Shown: positions 49,378 through 60,784, counted from the first letter of the stretch. The stretch is 64,000 nucleotides of DNA from Shewanella dokdonensis (GCF_018394335.1 NZ_CP074572.1:1364001-1428000); one strand, 5' to 3'. Numbers and translations are program-made. Notes: generated from the sequence alone by a model not told the origin.

Positions 49378-52314
49378 ATGAAGCGCAATACAGCAATCGG
49401 ACGGAGGGCACTGGCAGTATGTTTACTGCTTGGCACCACGCCGCCATTCCTGAGCTATGCCGATGAAACTGACGATGCTCAGAAAAACAAGAAAATGGAA
49501 ACCGTCACCGTTACTGGCACCCGTATTCAACGGGCGGAATTTGTCACTAACAGCCCGATCTCTACCGTGGATGAAAAGGACATCAAATTCCAAGGTGCCA
49601 CCACAGTGGAAGGCGTTCTCAACAAGATGCCGCAGTTTACGGCTGATGCTAACGAGAACGTTTCCAATGGTTCTGATGGTACTGCGCAGATAAACTTGCG
49701 TAATCTGGGTTCAAACCGCGTGCTGACACTGGTCAATGGACAGCGCATATTGCCAACCATGGCCATGGACATGAACTTCATCCCCTCGGCACTGGTAAAA
49801 CGCATTGATGTGGTCACAGGTGGTGCTTCTGCGGTTTATGGCTCCGATGCCATCTCCGGGGTGGTTAACTTTATTCTGCAAGATGACCTTAACGGCATCA
49901 TCTTTGACACTCAAGCCAGTACCTACCAGCACAACAATAACGATGATGGTTTACGAGACCTGGTGAGTAGCTATGGCTATGACACGGCACCCAGTTCAGT
50001 CACCGACGGTGAAAAGTATGACTTTAACCTTGCCGCAGGTACTGACTTTGCCGATGACAAAGGCAACATCACCTTTTATGCAGGTTTCCGCCGCACCGAA
50101 CCAGTCATCCAAAGCGAACGCGATTATTCGGCTTGTTCCATCAGTGCCAATAGTGCGCTCAACGGCTATGTTTGTGGCGGTTCAGGCAACAACCCCTGGG
50201 GGCGTTTCACTGTGCTGAGTGGCCCCAATACCGGGGGCTCATATAACAACACCAAAGATGGTCAGAAGGTCTGGGATCAGTACAGTGATGATTACCTCTA
50301 TAACTTTGGGCCGCTAAACTATACCCAACGTATGGATCGTCGCTACACCGCCGGGATGATGACCCACTATAACGTTTCCGACACCACACAGGTGTATGGC
50401 AGCTTTATGTTTATGGATGATCACAGCGTCTCCCAGGTTGCCCCCTCGGCGTTATGGTTTGGCAGTGATTTTGGCATCAACTGCGACAACCCGCTGATGA
50501 GCGAACAGCAGCGTTCAGCATTGTGCGGTACTGCGGCCGGGACCAGCGAGGTGATTAACACTTATGTGGGCTATCGGCTTGATGGGACCAATGCCCGCCC
50601 GCGCCGTGATGATCTGCGCCACACCGACTACCGCTTTAACTTTGGTCTGAAAGGCGACATTACCGATGGTATCAGTTATGACGTGAGTTACCTGCGTACT
50701 GTGGCACTGTACCAAGAACGTTATATGAACGATGTTGATCAGTTCAAAGCGGCCAATGCGCTCCTGGCGGTCACGGATGATACTGGAAATATCGTCTGTC
50801 AGTCGGTGGTAAGCGGTACTGATAGTGACTGTGTGCCGATTGATGTGTTTGCCTACAGCGGCATCTCGGATGCAGGGCTAGATTATATTCTTACTCCTAG
50901 CTCTACCGATAGCACCCAGACATTGGATGTTCTCAGCGGTTTCAGCCAGATTGATCTGGATTATTACGGCATCAAGCTGCCTTGGGCAGATATGGGGCCG
51001 GCCCTGGTGATTGGTGGCGAACACCGCCGCGAAGTGTATGAATTCAATGCAGATGCCATCGCCAAAGCCAATGGTTTGGATGATGCTTACGGCGAGATTA
51101 AAGTGAGCGAAGGCTATAGCGAGCTGGATCTGCCCATAATTGAAAATGCGCCAGGCGCAAAATATCTTGGTGTTACAGGTGGTTATCGTTACTCCAAATA
51201 CGATAATAATGACGACCAAGGTAATGCTACCAGTTACAGCGCTAACACCTACAAGGTGGAACTGACCTACGCCCCTAACGATGATCTGCGCTTTCGCGGC
51301 AGCTACAACCACGCTATCCGCGCGCCGAATGTCAGTGAACTGTTCTCTTCGCAGGGACTGTCCAACTATTCCGGCAGCGATCCCTGTGCTGGTACCTCGC
51401 CCTCAGCCGATAAGGAAAAATGTGCTCGTACTGGTGTCACTGAAGCGCAATATGGCCATATTGTGGAATGCCCGGCAGATCAGTGCGTCTATCAGTTCGG
51501 TGGTAACCCTTCTCTGAAACCAGAACAAGCCGATACTTACACTTACGGAATCGTGCTCACCCCCACAGCGCTGCCAGATCTTTCAGTATCACTGGATTAT
51601 TACACCATCAAGGTAAAGGACTATATCAGCACCATAGATCCTACGTTGATCATCAACCAGTGCCTCAGCACAGGTAACAGTTACTACTGTGACCTGTTCC
51701 ATCGCAGCGATGCAGGTTCACTGTTTGGTACTGAAGGTTATGTGGTTTCCACTACGCTCAACACCGGTTATTTGCAAACTTCAGGTATCGATATCAATGC
51801 CACTTACAATTATGAACTGGGCGAATGGGGTGCACTGAACTTCCAGTTAGTGGGAACTTGGTTAAAAGAGATGGTGACTGAACCACAACCCGGTCTTGGC
51901 ACCTACGACTGTAAAGGCCTGTTTGGCCCGACATGTGGTCAGCCCGCCCCGACTTGGCGCCATAATGCCCGCATGACGTGGGCAACACCTTGGTACGATG
52001 CCCAGGTATCACTGCTGTGGCGTTATCTGGGAAGCGTGGATCTTTCATCCAACACAGATAATGAATTCCTGGCAGGAAATGATCATTACTTCGTTAACGA
52101 CCATATTGGTGCATACAACTACTTTGACCTGTCCGGTAGCATGACCTTGACTGACAACATTCAGTTGCGGGCAGGTATCAATAACCTGTTAGACAAGGAT
52201 CCACCAGTGATTGTCTCTAACGTGTTGAGTGCCTTTGGCAACGGCAACACCTTCCCTGGCATCTATGATCCACTTGGCCGCCAGCTGTTCATCGGTCTGA
52301 CCGCTAAATTCTGA
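49378..52314 (+). CDS. Large TonB-dependent receptor, substrate unknown
   Basis: 978 residues. A signal peptide (RALAVCLLLGTTPPFLSYA) is followed by METVTVTGTRI, a TonB-box/plug start, and NRVLTLVNGQRILPTM ... VKRIDVVTGGASAVYGSDAISGVVNFIL. This text belongs to the large 900-1,000-residue receptors of Shewanella, Caulobacter and Xanthomonas, which import carbohydrates, peptides or other organic molecules rather than siderophores. Several cysteine pairs sit in extracellular loops. It ends in F. An in-frame GTG at 49363 exists, but the ATG at 49378 has the better GAGG spacing. It is intact and monocistronic, with a strong terminator. Confidence 0.9.
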   Translation: MKRNTAIGRRALAVCLLLGTTPPFLSYADETDDAQKNKKMETVTVTGTRIQRAEFVTNSPISTVDEKDIKFQGATTVEGVLNKMPQFTADANENVSNGSDGTAQINLRNLGSNRVLTLVNGQRILPTMAMDMNFIPSALVKRIDVVTGGASAVYGSDAISGVVNFILQDDLNGIIFDTQASTYQHNNNDDGLRDLVSSYGYDTAPSSVTDGEKYDFNLAAGTDFADDKGNITFYAGFRRTEPVIQSERDYSACSISANSALNGYVCGGSGNNPWGRFTVLSGPNTGGSYNNTKDGQKVWDQYSDDYLYNFGPLNYTQRMDRRYTAGMMTHYNVSDTTQVYGSFMFMDDHSVSQVAPSALWFGSDFGINCDNPLMSEQQRSALCGTAAGTSEVINTYVGYRLDGTNARPRRDDLRHTDYRFNFGLKGDITDGISYDVSYLRTVALYQERYMNDVDQFKAANALLAVTDDTGNIVCQSVVSGTDSDCVPIDVFAYSGISDAGLDYILTPSSTDSTQTLDVLSGFSQIDLDYYGIKLPWADMGPALVIGGEHRREVYEFNADAIAKANGLDDAYGEIKVSEGYSELDLPIIENAPGAKYLGVTGGYRYSKYDNNDDQGNATSYSANTYKVELTYAPNDDLRFRGSYNHAIRAPNVSELFSSQGLSNYSGSDPCAGTSPSADKEKCARTGVTEAQYGHIVECPADQCVYQFGGNPSLKPEQADTYTYGIVLTPTALPDLSVSLDYYTIKVKDYISTIDPTLIINQCLSTGNSYYCDLFHRSDAGSLFGTEGYVVSTTLNTGYLQTSGIDINATYNYELGEWGALNFQLVGTWLKEMVTEPQPGLGTYDCKGLFGPTCGQPAPTWRHNARMTWATPWYDAQVSLLWRYLGSVDLSSNTDNEFLAGNDHYFVNDHIGAYNYFDLSGSMTLTDNIQLRAGINNLLDKDPPVIVSNVLSAFGNGNTFPGIYDPLGRQLFIGLTAKF

Positions 52315-52362
52315 TCGATTTCGAGTTTTACAGGGTTACTCCCTTGCCCTCCCTGTAAGCCA

Positions 52363-52385
52363 AGCCCCTGCAAAGGGGCTTTTTT
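52363..52385 (+). terminator. Terminator of the large TonB receptor
   Basis: Stem AGCCCCT/AGGGGCT, loop GCAA, then five T. Confidence 0.9.
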
Positions 52386-52394
52386 AATGGGCGT

Positions 52395-53827
52395 TCAGTC
52401 TTTAGGTGCCAGCATCTGCTCCGGTCTAACCGCCTGATTAAACGCTTCTTTGCTTAAAAATCCCAGCTGTTCTGCGGCCAATTGCAAGCTGATATTGTCA
52501 TGCAGCGCTTTCTTCGCTACCTGAGCGGCCTTATCGTAACCAATCACCGGATTCAACGCAGTAACCAGCATCAGGCTATGTTCGAGGTTATGTTGCAGTT
52601 GTGCATGATTAACTGCCAGCCCCTGTAAACAATGCTCGTTAAAACTCGCAAGTGCATCACTAAGCAATTGAATACTTTGCAAGATATTGTGAATGATCAG
52701 TGGTTTAAACACGTTTAACTGTAAATGTCCCTGCATGGCTCCAGCCGTTATCGCGGCATCATTGCCGATGACCTGACAGCCCACCATCGACAGCGCCTCA
52801 CATTGGGTCGGGTTGACCTTGCCCGGCATAATACTGGAACCGGGTTCATTGGAAGGCAGCAACAACTCATTTAAGCCACAGCGCGGGCCACTGCCCAGTA
52901 ACCGAATGTCATTGGCTAACTTAATCGCAGCAACGGCAGTGGTTTTCAAGGCTCCCGATAACTGCAACAGCGGCTCATGAGCGGCTAACCCAAAAACTTG
53001 TTATCCATTTCGCGAAATGGCTGTGCCAATTCATCGGAGACATATTGCACGACTAATGTCGGAAAAGCTTTGTGACTGTTAAGTCCGGTGCCCACCGCAG
53101 TGCCGCCAATCGGCAAGGCTAAAACCCCGTTCAGAGCCTGTTTCAAGCCGCTCCTAGCACACTGAAACTGCGCCGCAAAGGCACTGAATTCCTGCCCTAA
53201 GGTCAAAGGGGTTGCATCTTGCAGATGCGTCCGACCAATTTTAATCAGCGCCTGCCACTCAACCGCCTTGTGCTGCAACTCAGTAATGATGTGATCGAGT
53301 GTAGGCAGCAATTGCTGTACCAGCGCCTCACTCGCGGCCAGATGCATCGCGGTAGGGAAAGTATCGTTACTGCTCTGGCCTTTATTAACATGATCGTTGG
53401 GATGCACGGGCGTTTTACCACCGCGTTTGCCTGTCAGCAGTTCATTGGCACGTCCCGCCAGCACCTCGTTGAGATTCATATTGGTCTGAGTGCCGCTGCC
53501 CGTTTGCCACACAACTAATGGAAAATTATCTTGGAGTTGTCCGGCAATCACGTCATCGGCAGCCGTCACAATCGCCTGCGCCACACGCTTATCCAGAAGC
53601 CCTAGCTGTAAATTGGCAAGCGCGGCACTCTTTTTCAGAATGGCATAAGCCCGGATAAACGTTGGGGTAAAACTAAACCGCTGACTGCCACCGATGCGGA
53701 AATTTTCGCTACTGCGCTGAGTTTGGGCGCCCCAGTAACAGTCTGCGGGCACCTGTACGGCCCCCATACTGTCACTTTCTTCGCGCTGGGAAACATCTGC
53801 GCCTAGTTGAAGTTTGTGATGAGCCAT
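52395..53827 (-). CDS. fumC: Class II fumarate hydratase, one frameshift
   Basis: About 478 residues after repair. It interconverts fumarate and malate without an iron-sulfur cluster. Signatures are [62 protein letters not shown], the T-A-V-G-T-G-L-N segment and [15 protein letters not shown], the family active-site loop. The frame breaks at the A-run 52992-52996 (plus strand); one base restores [21 protein letters not shown]. The FumC-type enzyme is often used under iron limitation or oxidative stress. It is convergent with the TonB receptor. Confidence 0.93.
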
Positions 53828-53911
53828 AACGACATCCCATTTTCATTATAGATATGTCTAACTCTATGCTAGCCTCGCTGTTGCGCCAACCATTGGAACG
53901 CTATAGCAATA

Positions 53912-53938
53912 AAAATCCCCGTATAAAACGGGGATTTT
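53912..53938 (-). terminator. Terminator between gldA and fumC
   Basis: A perfect 11-bp stem AAAATCCCCGT/ACGGGGATTTT with an ATAAA loop. T-rich on both strands; it serves the minus-strand gldA. Confidence 0.85.
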
Positions 53939-53961
53939 TAGGGTAACAATAACAGCCAATA

Positions 53962-55071
53962 TTAGGCTTGTGCTTTGTAACGTTCTGCCATAGCGTTAGC
54001 GGCAATCATCGCTTGATAGACATCGTCTTCGGTCAGTTCCATGGTCATATTGCCCATGGTGTCACCTTCAGCACAGGCGATTTTGGCAACATTGCGCCAC
54101 TCAGCTTCAACAAAGTTCTTTAAGCCCATATCAGCCAAAGTCAATGGCAAACCGGCAGTCTTGATGATACGGATAACTTCATCAACTTCAGCCTTGGGGG
54201 CATTTTCCAGAACCAACTGTGTCAGCAACCCGAACACCACTTTTTCACCATGCTGCGCACGATGCAGGTCAGGTACTGCGGACATACCGTTATTGACGGC
54301 ATGTGCACATGCCAAGCCACCGGCTTCGGCACCAACACCACTCAGATAGATGGTGGCTTCTATGGTCTGTTCCAGCGCTGGGGTCACTATCTTGTTTTTA
54401 ACGGCATCCATGGCTGCGGCAACGTTTTCACGCAGCAACTTGTAACACAGTTCAGCTAAGCCCAAACCAGTACGGGAAGGCTTTTTCAGAACCAAGTTAA
54501 CGCCGTCAGCGGCATAACATGTACGCGCTTCAAAGTAAGTGGCTAAAGCATCACCAATACCCGCGGCGAAGAAGCGCGCTGGGGCGGCACACAGGATTGA
54601 GGTATCTGCGATCACCGCATCTGGGTTTTGCGGCAGGAACAGGTAACGTTCAAACTCGCCAGATTCTGTGTAGATCACCGCCAAGGCGGTACAAGGGGCA
54701 TCGGTAGAAGCGATTGTTGGATACAGCACTACAGGCAATTTATGGTAGTAAGCAACGGATTTAGCAGAGTCGAGCGTTTTACCACCACCGACACCCACAA
54801 TCACATTAGCGTGTTGCTGTTCGGCTAAAGCCCCCAGACGTTTAATCTCTGCGTCGCTGCATTCGTAATTGAATTTTTCTACTGCGGATTTGATGCCAGC
54901 ACTGCTCAAGCTGCTGACCGCTTCATCTTGCACTCGATCCAGAATGAATTCATCGCTGATGATAAATGCGTTATCACCGAAATCCTTCACATAGTCCTGC
55001 ATCTGCCCCAGCAAGCCTTTACCTATGATAAATTTTTTAGGTGAGGTTACTGTGCGTGGTGTAATTGTCAT
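53962..55071 (-). CDS. gldA: Glycerol dehydrogenase
   Basis: 369 residues. It oxidises glycerol to dihydroxyacetone with NAD, and can act in reverse on related carbonyls. The NAD motif is VGVGGGKTLDSAKSVAYY, followed by PTIASTDAPCTALAVIYT. Zinc ligands are the aspartate in AAGIGDALATYFEA and histidines in GLACAHAVNNGM and RAQHGEKVVFG. The ATG at 55071 with GGAGGAG is preferred over a longer frame starting at 55122. It is intact. No dihydroxyacetone kinase is adjacent. Confidence 0.92.
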   Translation of the reverse strand: MTITPRTVTSPKKFIIGKGLLGQMQDYVKDFGDNAFIISDEFILDRVQDEAVSSLSSAGIKSAVEKFNYECSDAEIKRLGALAEQQHANVIVGVGGGKTLDSAKSVAYYHKLPVVLYPTIASTDAPCTALAVIYTESGEFERYLFLPQNPDAVIADTSILCAAPARFFAAGIGDALATYFEARTCYAADGVNLVLKKPSRTGLGLAELCYKLLRENVAAAMDAVKNKIVTPALEQTIEATIYLSGVGAEAGGLACAHAVNNGMSAVPDLHRAQHGEKVVFGLLTQLVLENAPKAEVDEVIRIIKTAGLPLTLADMGLKNFVEAEWRNVAKIACAEGDTMGNMTMELTEDDVYQAMIAANAMAERYKAQA

Positions 55072-55275
55072 AACTCCTCCAAAACTCTCTAGTAAATTGC
55101 GTCCCTTAATTTTGTGACACACATCATACTCCGATAAATTAACTACAGCTTAATTTCACAGCAAATACACTTAAAAAAATATGGCAATACAACTTGCCAA
55201 GTTGCAATGTATTAGCGTTAACCATTTGTCTCAGCTAGCATTAATCTCAATTTCTAGGAATGGATGGAGCAAACG

Positions 55276-56100
55276 ATGACCGATCTCAGACAACGGACAG
55301 TGCTGATCACCGGCGGAGCCTCAGGAATCGGGCTGTTAATGGCCCAATATTTTGCCAAAGAAGGCGTAGCCAAGGTGGTCTTATGGGATATTAATGCCGC
55401 TTTGTTGCAACAAGCCATCAGTTCGCTACAACACCATTTTGGGCAAGAACGGATCTGCGGCTGGCAGGTAGATATTTGTCAGTCCGCACAGATGCACGAA
55501 GCGCTACAGCAGATGCGTGTTGCCGGGATCGGGGTTGATATTCTGGTCAATAATGCAGGCATTATTGTGGGTAAAACGTTCAGTGAACATTCCATCGCAG
55601 ATATTGACCGCACCATGGCCGTCAACACCATTGCCCCCATGCGACTATGTCTGGCGTTACTTCCTGATATGTGTGCCAATGGCTTAGGTCATATCGTTAA
55701 TATCGCGTCCGCCGCAGGATTGGTGGCAAATCCAAACATGTCTGTCTATTGCGCCAGTAAATGGGCTGCCGTGGGTTGGTCTGATTCGCTCAGGCTGGAA
55801 ATGGCGCAGCAATCTACGGGAGTAAAGGTCACCACCGTGATGCCTTATTACATCAACACCGGCATGTTTGCTGGAGTACAATCGCGGATACTCCCGATAC
55901 TCAAACCCGATAAGGTTGCCAAACGCATTGTCGCCGCAGTGAAACAGGACAAAAGCACGCTGAAAATGCCTCGTTTGCTGTATCTGTTACCCCTGTTGCA
56001 AGGGCTATTACCGCAACGCTGGTTTGACAAAGTAGTTGGGGAATGGCTGGGGATTTACCACACCATGGATACCTTTCACGGCCGCAGCGATCCCGATTAA
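55276..56100 (+). CDS. Short-chain dehydrogenase/reductase (retinol-dehydrogenase-like)
   Basis: 274 residues. VLITGGASGIGLLMAQYF is the nucleotide loop, VDILVNNAGIIVG the NNAG motif, and YCASKWAAVG the catalytic Tyr-x3-Lys. The aspartate in VVLWDIN suggests NAD preference. The C-terminal LLYLLPLLQGLLPQRWFD is hydrophobic, as in membrane-associated SDR16C/RDH10-like enzymes acting on lipid alcohols. The ATG at 55276 follows GGAG; an in-frame ATG lies at 55264. It overlaps convergent marC by four bases. Confidence 0.85.
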   Translation: MTDLRQRTVLITGGASGIGLLMAQYFAKEGVAKVVLWDINAALLQQAISSLQHHFGQERICGWQVDICQSAQMHEALQQMRVAGIGVDILVNNAGIIVGKTFSEHSIADIDRTMAVNTIAPMRLCLALLPDMCANGLGHIVNIASAAGLVANPNMSVYCASKWAAVGWSDSLRLEMAQQSTGVKVTTVMPYYINTGMFAGVQSRILPILKPDKVAKRIVAAVKQDKSTLKMPRLLYLLPLLQGLLPQRWFDKVVGEWLGIYHTMDTFHGRSDPD

Positions 56101-56741
56101 CTGCCGCCCAGAGCGAAGGCATTTTTGATGCCAGCAATCACCATACCAGTACCAATCACCGCCACAATTAACCCCATCAGCCGGGTAATCACCCCCATGG
56201 CTGAGCGGCCAATGTAGCGGATGAAGCGCTCGCCAAAAATAAACACTAAGTAAGTGATCACACACAACAGCGCAAAGGCGAGGATAATAAAACTAATGTT
56301 GCCCAAACCGCCGTCTGCAGACAAGTTCATCGCGGTGGTGATAGTGCCAGGCCCGGCCAACATCGGCATTGCCAGCGGGAATGTTGCCGGATCATCGTCA
56401 CTGTTATCACTGGCCAGTGAGGCATCCAAACTGTGGGGATGGTGCATACGTGAATGTTTACCCTGCAACATGTTGATACCAATCAGGAATACCAGGCAAC
56501 CGCCAGTAATTCTAAAAGCATCCATATTCAGGCCGAACAACCCGAAAATCATTTTGCCAGCCACGGCAAATGCCAACACTATGATAAACGCTTGGATCAC
56601 CGCCCGCCGCGCAATATCGACCCGATGCTGCGAGCTCATGCCTTCGGTGAGACCGAGAAACACCGGAGTATTGGCAATGGGATTCATAATGGCGAAAAAG
56701 GCCATAAATGCCGTAGCAAAATGCAAAAATAACGCTTCCAT
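56097..56741 (-). CDS. MarC-family integral membrane protein
   Basis: 214 residues with six predicted transmembrane helices. AFFAIMNPIANTPVFLGLT and AMPMLAGPGTITTAMNL are MarC/UPF0056 signatures. A charged histidine-rich loop (GKHSRMHHPHSLDAS) links the two halves. The family's transport role is unsettled; despite the name, MarC itself is not tied to multiple antibiotic resistance. The start is chosen by alignment to the family; a longer frame begins at 56813 without membrane character. Confidence 0.85.
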   Translation of the reverse strand: MEALFLHFATAFMAFFAIMNPIANTPVFLGLTEGMSSQHRVDIARRAVIQAFIIVLAFAVAGKMIFGLFGLNMDAFRITGGCLVFLIGINMLQGKHSRMHHPHSLDASLASDNSDDDPATFPLAMPMLAGPGTITTAMNLSADGGLGNISFIILAFALLCVITYLVFIFGERFIRYIGRSAMGVITRLMGLIVAVIGTGMVIAGIKNAFALGGS

Positions 56742-56976
56742 CAGTGGCTTGTATCCATAGCGGTCGGAACCGTTATGGTAGCAAGCCGTCAACGGCTTTT
56801 CAGCAGTTGTCACCAGAAAAACCAGACATCAGTCACTTCTTCTGAGCTTTTCCCAATAGCGCCCGCCACCGCACCAGAACGCCTGGATAACAACCATGTT
56901 TTTGTATGTCGGTGCATGTTAACCTAGCGCTTAATTACCATCCGAAATAGTCGGTATCGGTGCGAGGGAGAACAAG

Positions 56977-58628
56977 GTGTATTCCGAGCAGTTTATGATG
57001 CTACTGGCGGTACTGGAACGAGCGGCGCTCATGCTAATGGCGCTATTTCTGCTCACCAGAAGCCAGCGTTTTCAGCAAATTTTCCAGAAAAAAGATCGCC
57101 ATCCCGGAGAACTGGCACTGATATCGCTGTTATTCATCTGTTTTGCGGTATTCAGTACCTACACGGGCATCCATGTTGAAGGCTCGCTAGTTAACGTGCG
57201 CATTATTGCGATCATGTCGGGTGGCTTACTGTTTGGGCCAGCGGTGGGGATCCCAGCCGGAATTATCTCTGGCATTCATCGTTATCTGATTGATATCAAC
57301 GGCCCAACCTCGATTCCCTGCCTGATCACTAGCATCACGGCGGGCGTGCTGTCCACCTGGATGTATTTTCGCTGTAAACGGGAGCGGCTATGGTTGTGGG
57401 GCATTATTGGTGGCATGTTGTGTGAAGGCTTAACCATGCTGCTGATTGTCACCCTAGCCCCCAAGCACAACTGGGTTGGAACATTGTCAGTGTCATCGCC
57501 TTCCCGATGATCTTCGGCACCATCTGCATCGGACTTATCGTGCAGTTAGTGCAGAATCTGGATGATGAGAAAGAACGCATCGCCGGGCAGCATGCCAAAC
57601 TGGCGCTCGATATTGCCAACCGCACCCTGCCCTATTTTCGTGAAAACAACCGCAGTGGCCTGCGCAACGTCTGCAACATCATTCGTGAACACATCAACGC
57701 CGATGCGGTGGCCATTACCGATACCGACAATGTACTCGCTTACGTGGGCCATGCCGAAGCCGATTACTGGCAACATTATCACGGCATGAGCAGCGTCACC
57801 CGCAAGGCGGTAGATTCAGGGAAGCTCATCATCAATAACGGCATTGATTATGCCGATTTTCACTCACTGATGATTGTGCCATTAATCGAAAACAATAAGG
57901 TTACTGGCACGCTTAAAATCTATTACTGCCACGAAGGACGCATCACCGACTCACTGAAAGAGATGGCGATTGGCTTGTCGCATGTGATTTCGACACAAAT
58001 AGAAGCCGCCCGCAGTGATCAACTCAAGCAGATGGCGGCTAAGGCCGAGTTTTCTGCCTTGCAAAACAAGATTAATCCACACTTTCTGTTCAACAGTCTC
58101 AATGCCATTTCTTCGTTAATCCGTCTGCGTCCCGATGAGGCCCGGCAATTGATCTCTAATCTGGCAGATTTTCTGCGTTATAACCTCAAACGTAACGAAG
58201 CACTGATCGATATTCAGGAAGAGCTGGAGCAGGTTCGTGATTATGTCGCCATTGAAAAAGCCCGCTTTGGCAAGAAACTGACCGTGATTTTTGATGTAGA
58301 CGATGTGCACCTGAAAATTCCAGGACTGTTACTACAACCACTGGTGGAAAATGCCATTTTGCACGGTATTCAGCCCGTGCGCGGTAATGGCGAAGTGACC
58401 ATTGCCGTCAAACAGCACGGCAATCAGGTTATGGTCAGTGTACGCGATACCGGCAGCGGCATTGATGAAGCCATTATCGATGGGCTGTATCACGATAAAG
58501 TGCCGAGCGACCATATTGGCCTGATGAATGTGCATGAGCGGGTTAAGCTGCTGTACGGCCAGGGACTGAGCATCCGCCGCTGCGAACCCGGCACCGAAGT
58601 TTCTTTTAGTATCAACGCACAACAGTGA
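56977..58628 (+). CDS. LytS/YpdA-type sensor histidine kinase, one frameshift
   Basis: About 550 residues after repair. The N-terminal 5TM-LytS domain (about 1-195) shows NVRIIAIMSGGLLFGPAVGIPAGIISGIHRYLID, as in BtsS and YpdA of E. coli, which sense extracellular pyruvate. A GAF-like domain follows (about 220-345). The His_kinase domain has NKINPHFLFNSLNAISSLIR with the phosphohistidine. The ATPase part shows PLVENAILHG, DTGSGID and HIGLMNVHERV. The frame breaks at the G-run 57473-57475; one G restores HNWGWNIVSVIAFPMIFG. The cognate regulator follows after seven bases. Confidence 0.88.
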
Positions 58629-58635
58629 CATCAAC

Positions 58636-59364
58636 ATGAAAGCAATTATTGTAGAAGACGAACCGCTGGCCATGGAAGAACTGCTGTATATCATCCAAAA
58701 ACACAGTCGGTTAGACGTGGTAGCAACCTTTGAAGATGGGTTGGACGCCTTTAAATATCTGCAACAGCAACAGGTGGATGTCGCCTTTCTCGATATCAAT
58801 GTCCCGTCGATTGACGGCATGCTGCTGGCTCGTAATATTCACCAGTTTGCCAAGAAACCCTTCATTGTGTTTACCACGGCACATAAAGACTTTGCGGCGG
58901 AAGCGTTCGAGATTGAAGCGTTTGATTATATTCTTAAGCCGTTCAACGAAAGCCGCATTCAAGGGGTACTGCAAAAACTGGAAGCCAGCACCGAAGCAGC
59001 AACCGCGCCGCCGGTGTCGCCCCCAGCAAACCGCAGCAATACGGTAAACCTGTACAAAGGCGAGCGCATCTGTGTTACCGATGTCAGTGCCATCTTGTAC
59101 GTGGAAGCCGCAGAGAAACAAACCAAAGTATTCACCACTGACGATGAATTCATGGTGCCGATGACCATCAGTGAGTTTATTGAAAAATTACCACCCACGC
59201 AGTTTTTTCGTTGCCACCGCTCTTACTGCCTCAACCTAACCAAAGTACAGGAAATCACTCCTTGGTATAACAGTACTTATCTGGTCAAACTGCAGGGGAG
59301 CGAACAGCAACTGCCCGTCAGCCGTAGTCGGCTCCGGGAATTTCGCGAACTGATGCAACTATAA
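58636..59364 (+). CDS. LytTR-family response regulator (YpdB/BtsR-like)
   Basis: 242 residues. The receiver domain has AIIVEDEPLA, phosphoacceptor D53 in VAFLDINVPSIDG and the lysine in DYILKPF. The LytTR DNA-binding domain (about 135-240) shows ILYVEAAEKQTKVFTTDDEF, FFRCHRSYCLNLTKV and LPVSRSRLREFREL. It is an operon with the LytS-type kinase. The neighbouring OFA-family transporter, whose upstream region holds YpdB-like direct repeats, is its most likely target. Intact. Confidence 0.9.
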   Translation: MKAIIVEDEPLAMEELLYIIQKHSRLDVVATFEDGLDAFKYLQQQQVDVAFLDINVPSIDGMLLARNIHQFAKKPFIVFTTAHKDFAAEAFEIEAFDYILKPFNESRIQGVLQKLEASTEAATAPPVSPPANRSNTVNLYKGERICVTDVSAILYVEAAEKQTKVFTTDDEFMVPMTISEFIEKLPPTQFFRCHRSYCLNLTKVQEITPWYNSTYLVKLQGSEQQLPVSRSRLREFRELMQL

Positions 59365-59369
59365 GATGC

Positions 59370-59395
59370 AAAAAAAGCCCCATCCAATATGGGGC
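59370..59395 (-). terminator. Terminator of the OFA transporter gene
   Basis: On the minus strand the stem GCCCCAT/ATGGGGC with a 5-base loop is followed by seven T. It lies 31 bases past the transporter stop and close behind the convergent regulator gene. Confidence 0.85.
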
Positions 59396-59425
59396 CAAGA
59401 GTGGTGCCTTTCATAAAAAGCACGC

Positions 59426-60660
59426 TTATGCCAACTGAACGCCACGGGTTGGTGCCTTAACCAGCAGTGACAGCAACAGCGATAACGCCAACAGGCCGAA
59501 AATAACCCCGAAGGTGGCACTAAAACTGCCTAACAAAGCGGCCACCATAGAGCCACACAAACTGCCAATACCAAAACCCAAATAGATAACCCCGTAATTT
59601 TTAGTGAGATTATTCAAGCCGAAGAAATCACTGACCAAAGATGGATAAACAGTGATAGTGCCGCCGAAACTGAAGGCGATACACCCCAGCGCCAGATAGA
59701 AATTCAGCATCGTCATTTGGGTGAACAGCAAAATTGCCATGCCGACAATACTCGCTAACAGTGCCAAGGAGACGACCCGTACACGTGGCATCCGGTCTGA
59801 CAGCACACCTAGTACCAAGCGCCCGCCGAGATTGGCCATGGCAATCACCGCCACCGCATTAGCGGCAATCGAGAAACTTAATGCGGCGTATTGTTCGCCA
59901 ATATCTTTGGCAACCCCAATGACATATAAACCACTCATACAGACAGTGAAGAAAATCAGCGCCAACATCCAAAACTGTGGCCGCGCCATGGCTTCTGCCA
60001 AAGTAAAATCATTTGCCTGCCGCTGACTACCCACCGCCTGTTTGGGCGCATCCGTCATTAACAAGCCACCAAACACAACCATCACAGTGGCTATCGCCCC
60101 CAGTACAGGAAAGTGTGATTCAGTCCCGCGTGTTCCAGTAACGATAAATTGATGTATTTGAAGCCGAGACTCCCCAAGCCATAAGCCCCGATAGATAAGG
60201 CGGAGATGGTGCCTTTACGCTCTGGGAACCAACGCACACAATTTGAGAGCGTCAGTAAATATCCAGTACCGTCAGCAAAACCCAGCAACAAGCCGGCACA
60301 CAGATATAGCATGGCGACACTACTGCTATATGCGGTAAGCAGCAGGCCAGCACCCATCATCAGACCGGCAGCTATGGTCACCTTGGTAACGCCAAAACGC
60401 TCCTGCATCTTTCCGGAAATGGATGATGCCAGCGCCAGTGACAAACTGAGAATACCAAAGGAGAAAGCAACATTGTCTACCGGCACATTGAGCTTATCTG
60501 CCAGCCCCGCATTAAACAGGCTCCAGGTATATACCGAACCCAGCGCAAACTGGGCGATGATAGTACCAATTAATGTCAGCACTCTAATACGGTTGGCTGA
60601 CACCAGTTGTTGCTGCTGACCAGCATAGTTTTCCAGGGTAATGGTTTGATTGACGCTCAT
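59426..60660 (-). CDS. OFA-family major facilitator transporter (YhjX-like), one frameshift
   Basis: About 411 residues after repair, with 12 transmembrane helices. AQFALGSVYTWSLFNAGLADKL and SFGILSLSLALASSISGKMQERFG are oxalate:formate antiporter-family signatures also found in E. coli YhjX, which YpdAB induces in response to pyruvate. The frame breaks at the C-run 60097-60101; one base restores HTFLYWGAIATVMVVFGG. The ATG at 60660 follows GAGGTG. A monocarboxylate such as pyruvate, lactate or formate is a likely substrate, by inference from neighbours. Confidence 0.87.
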
Positions 60661-60784
60661 AACATGCACCTCGCAACCGGACGTTATCCGCTGAAATTTA
60701 CTGTTGATGAGTTCAATAAACGCCTTCTCCTCCGCCACCACAATAACCGCAGCCAAAGATAAAATGAGTCGCCCGCAGGCCGGA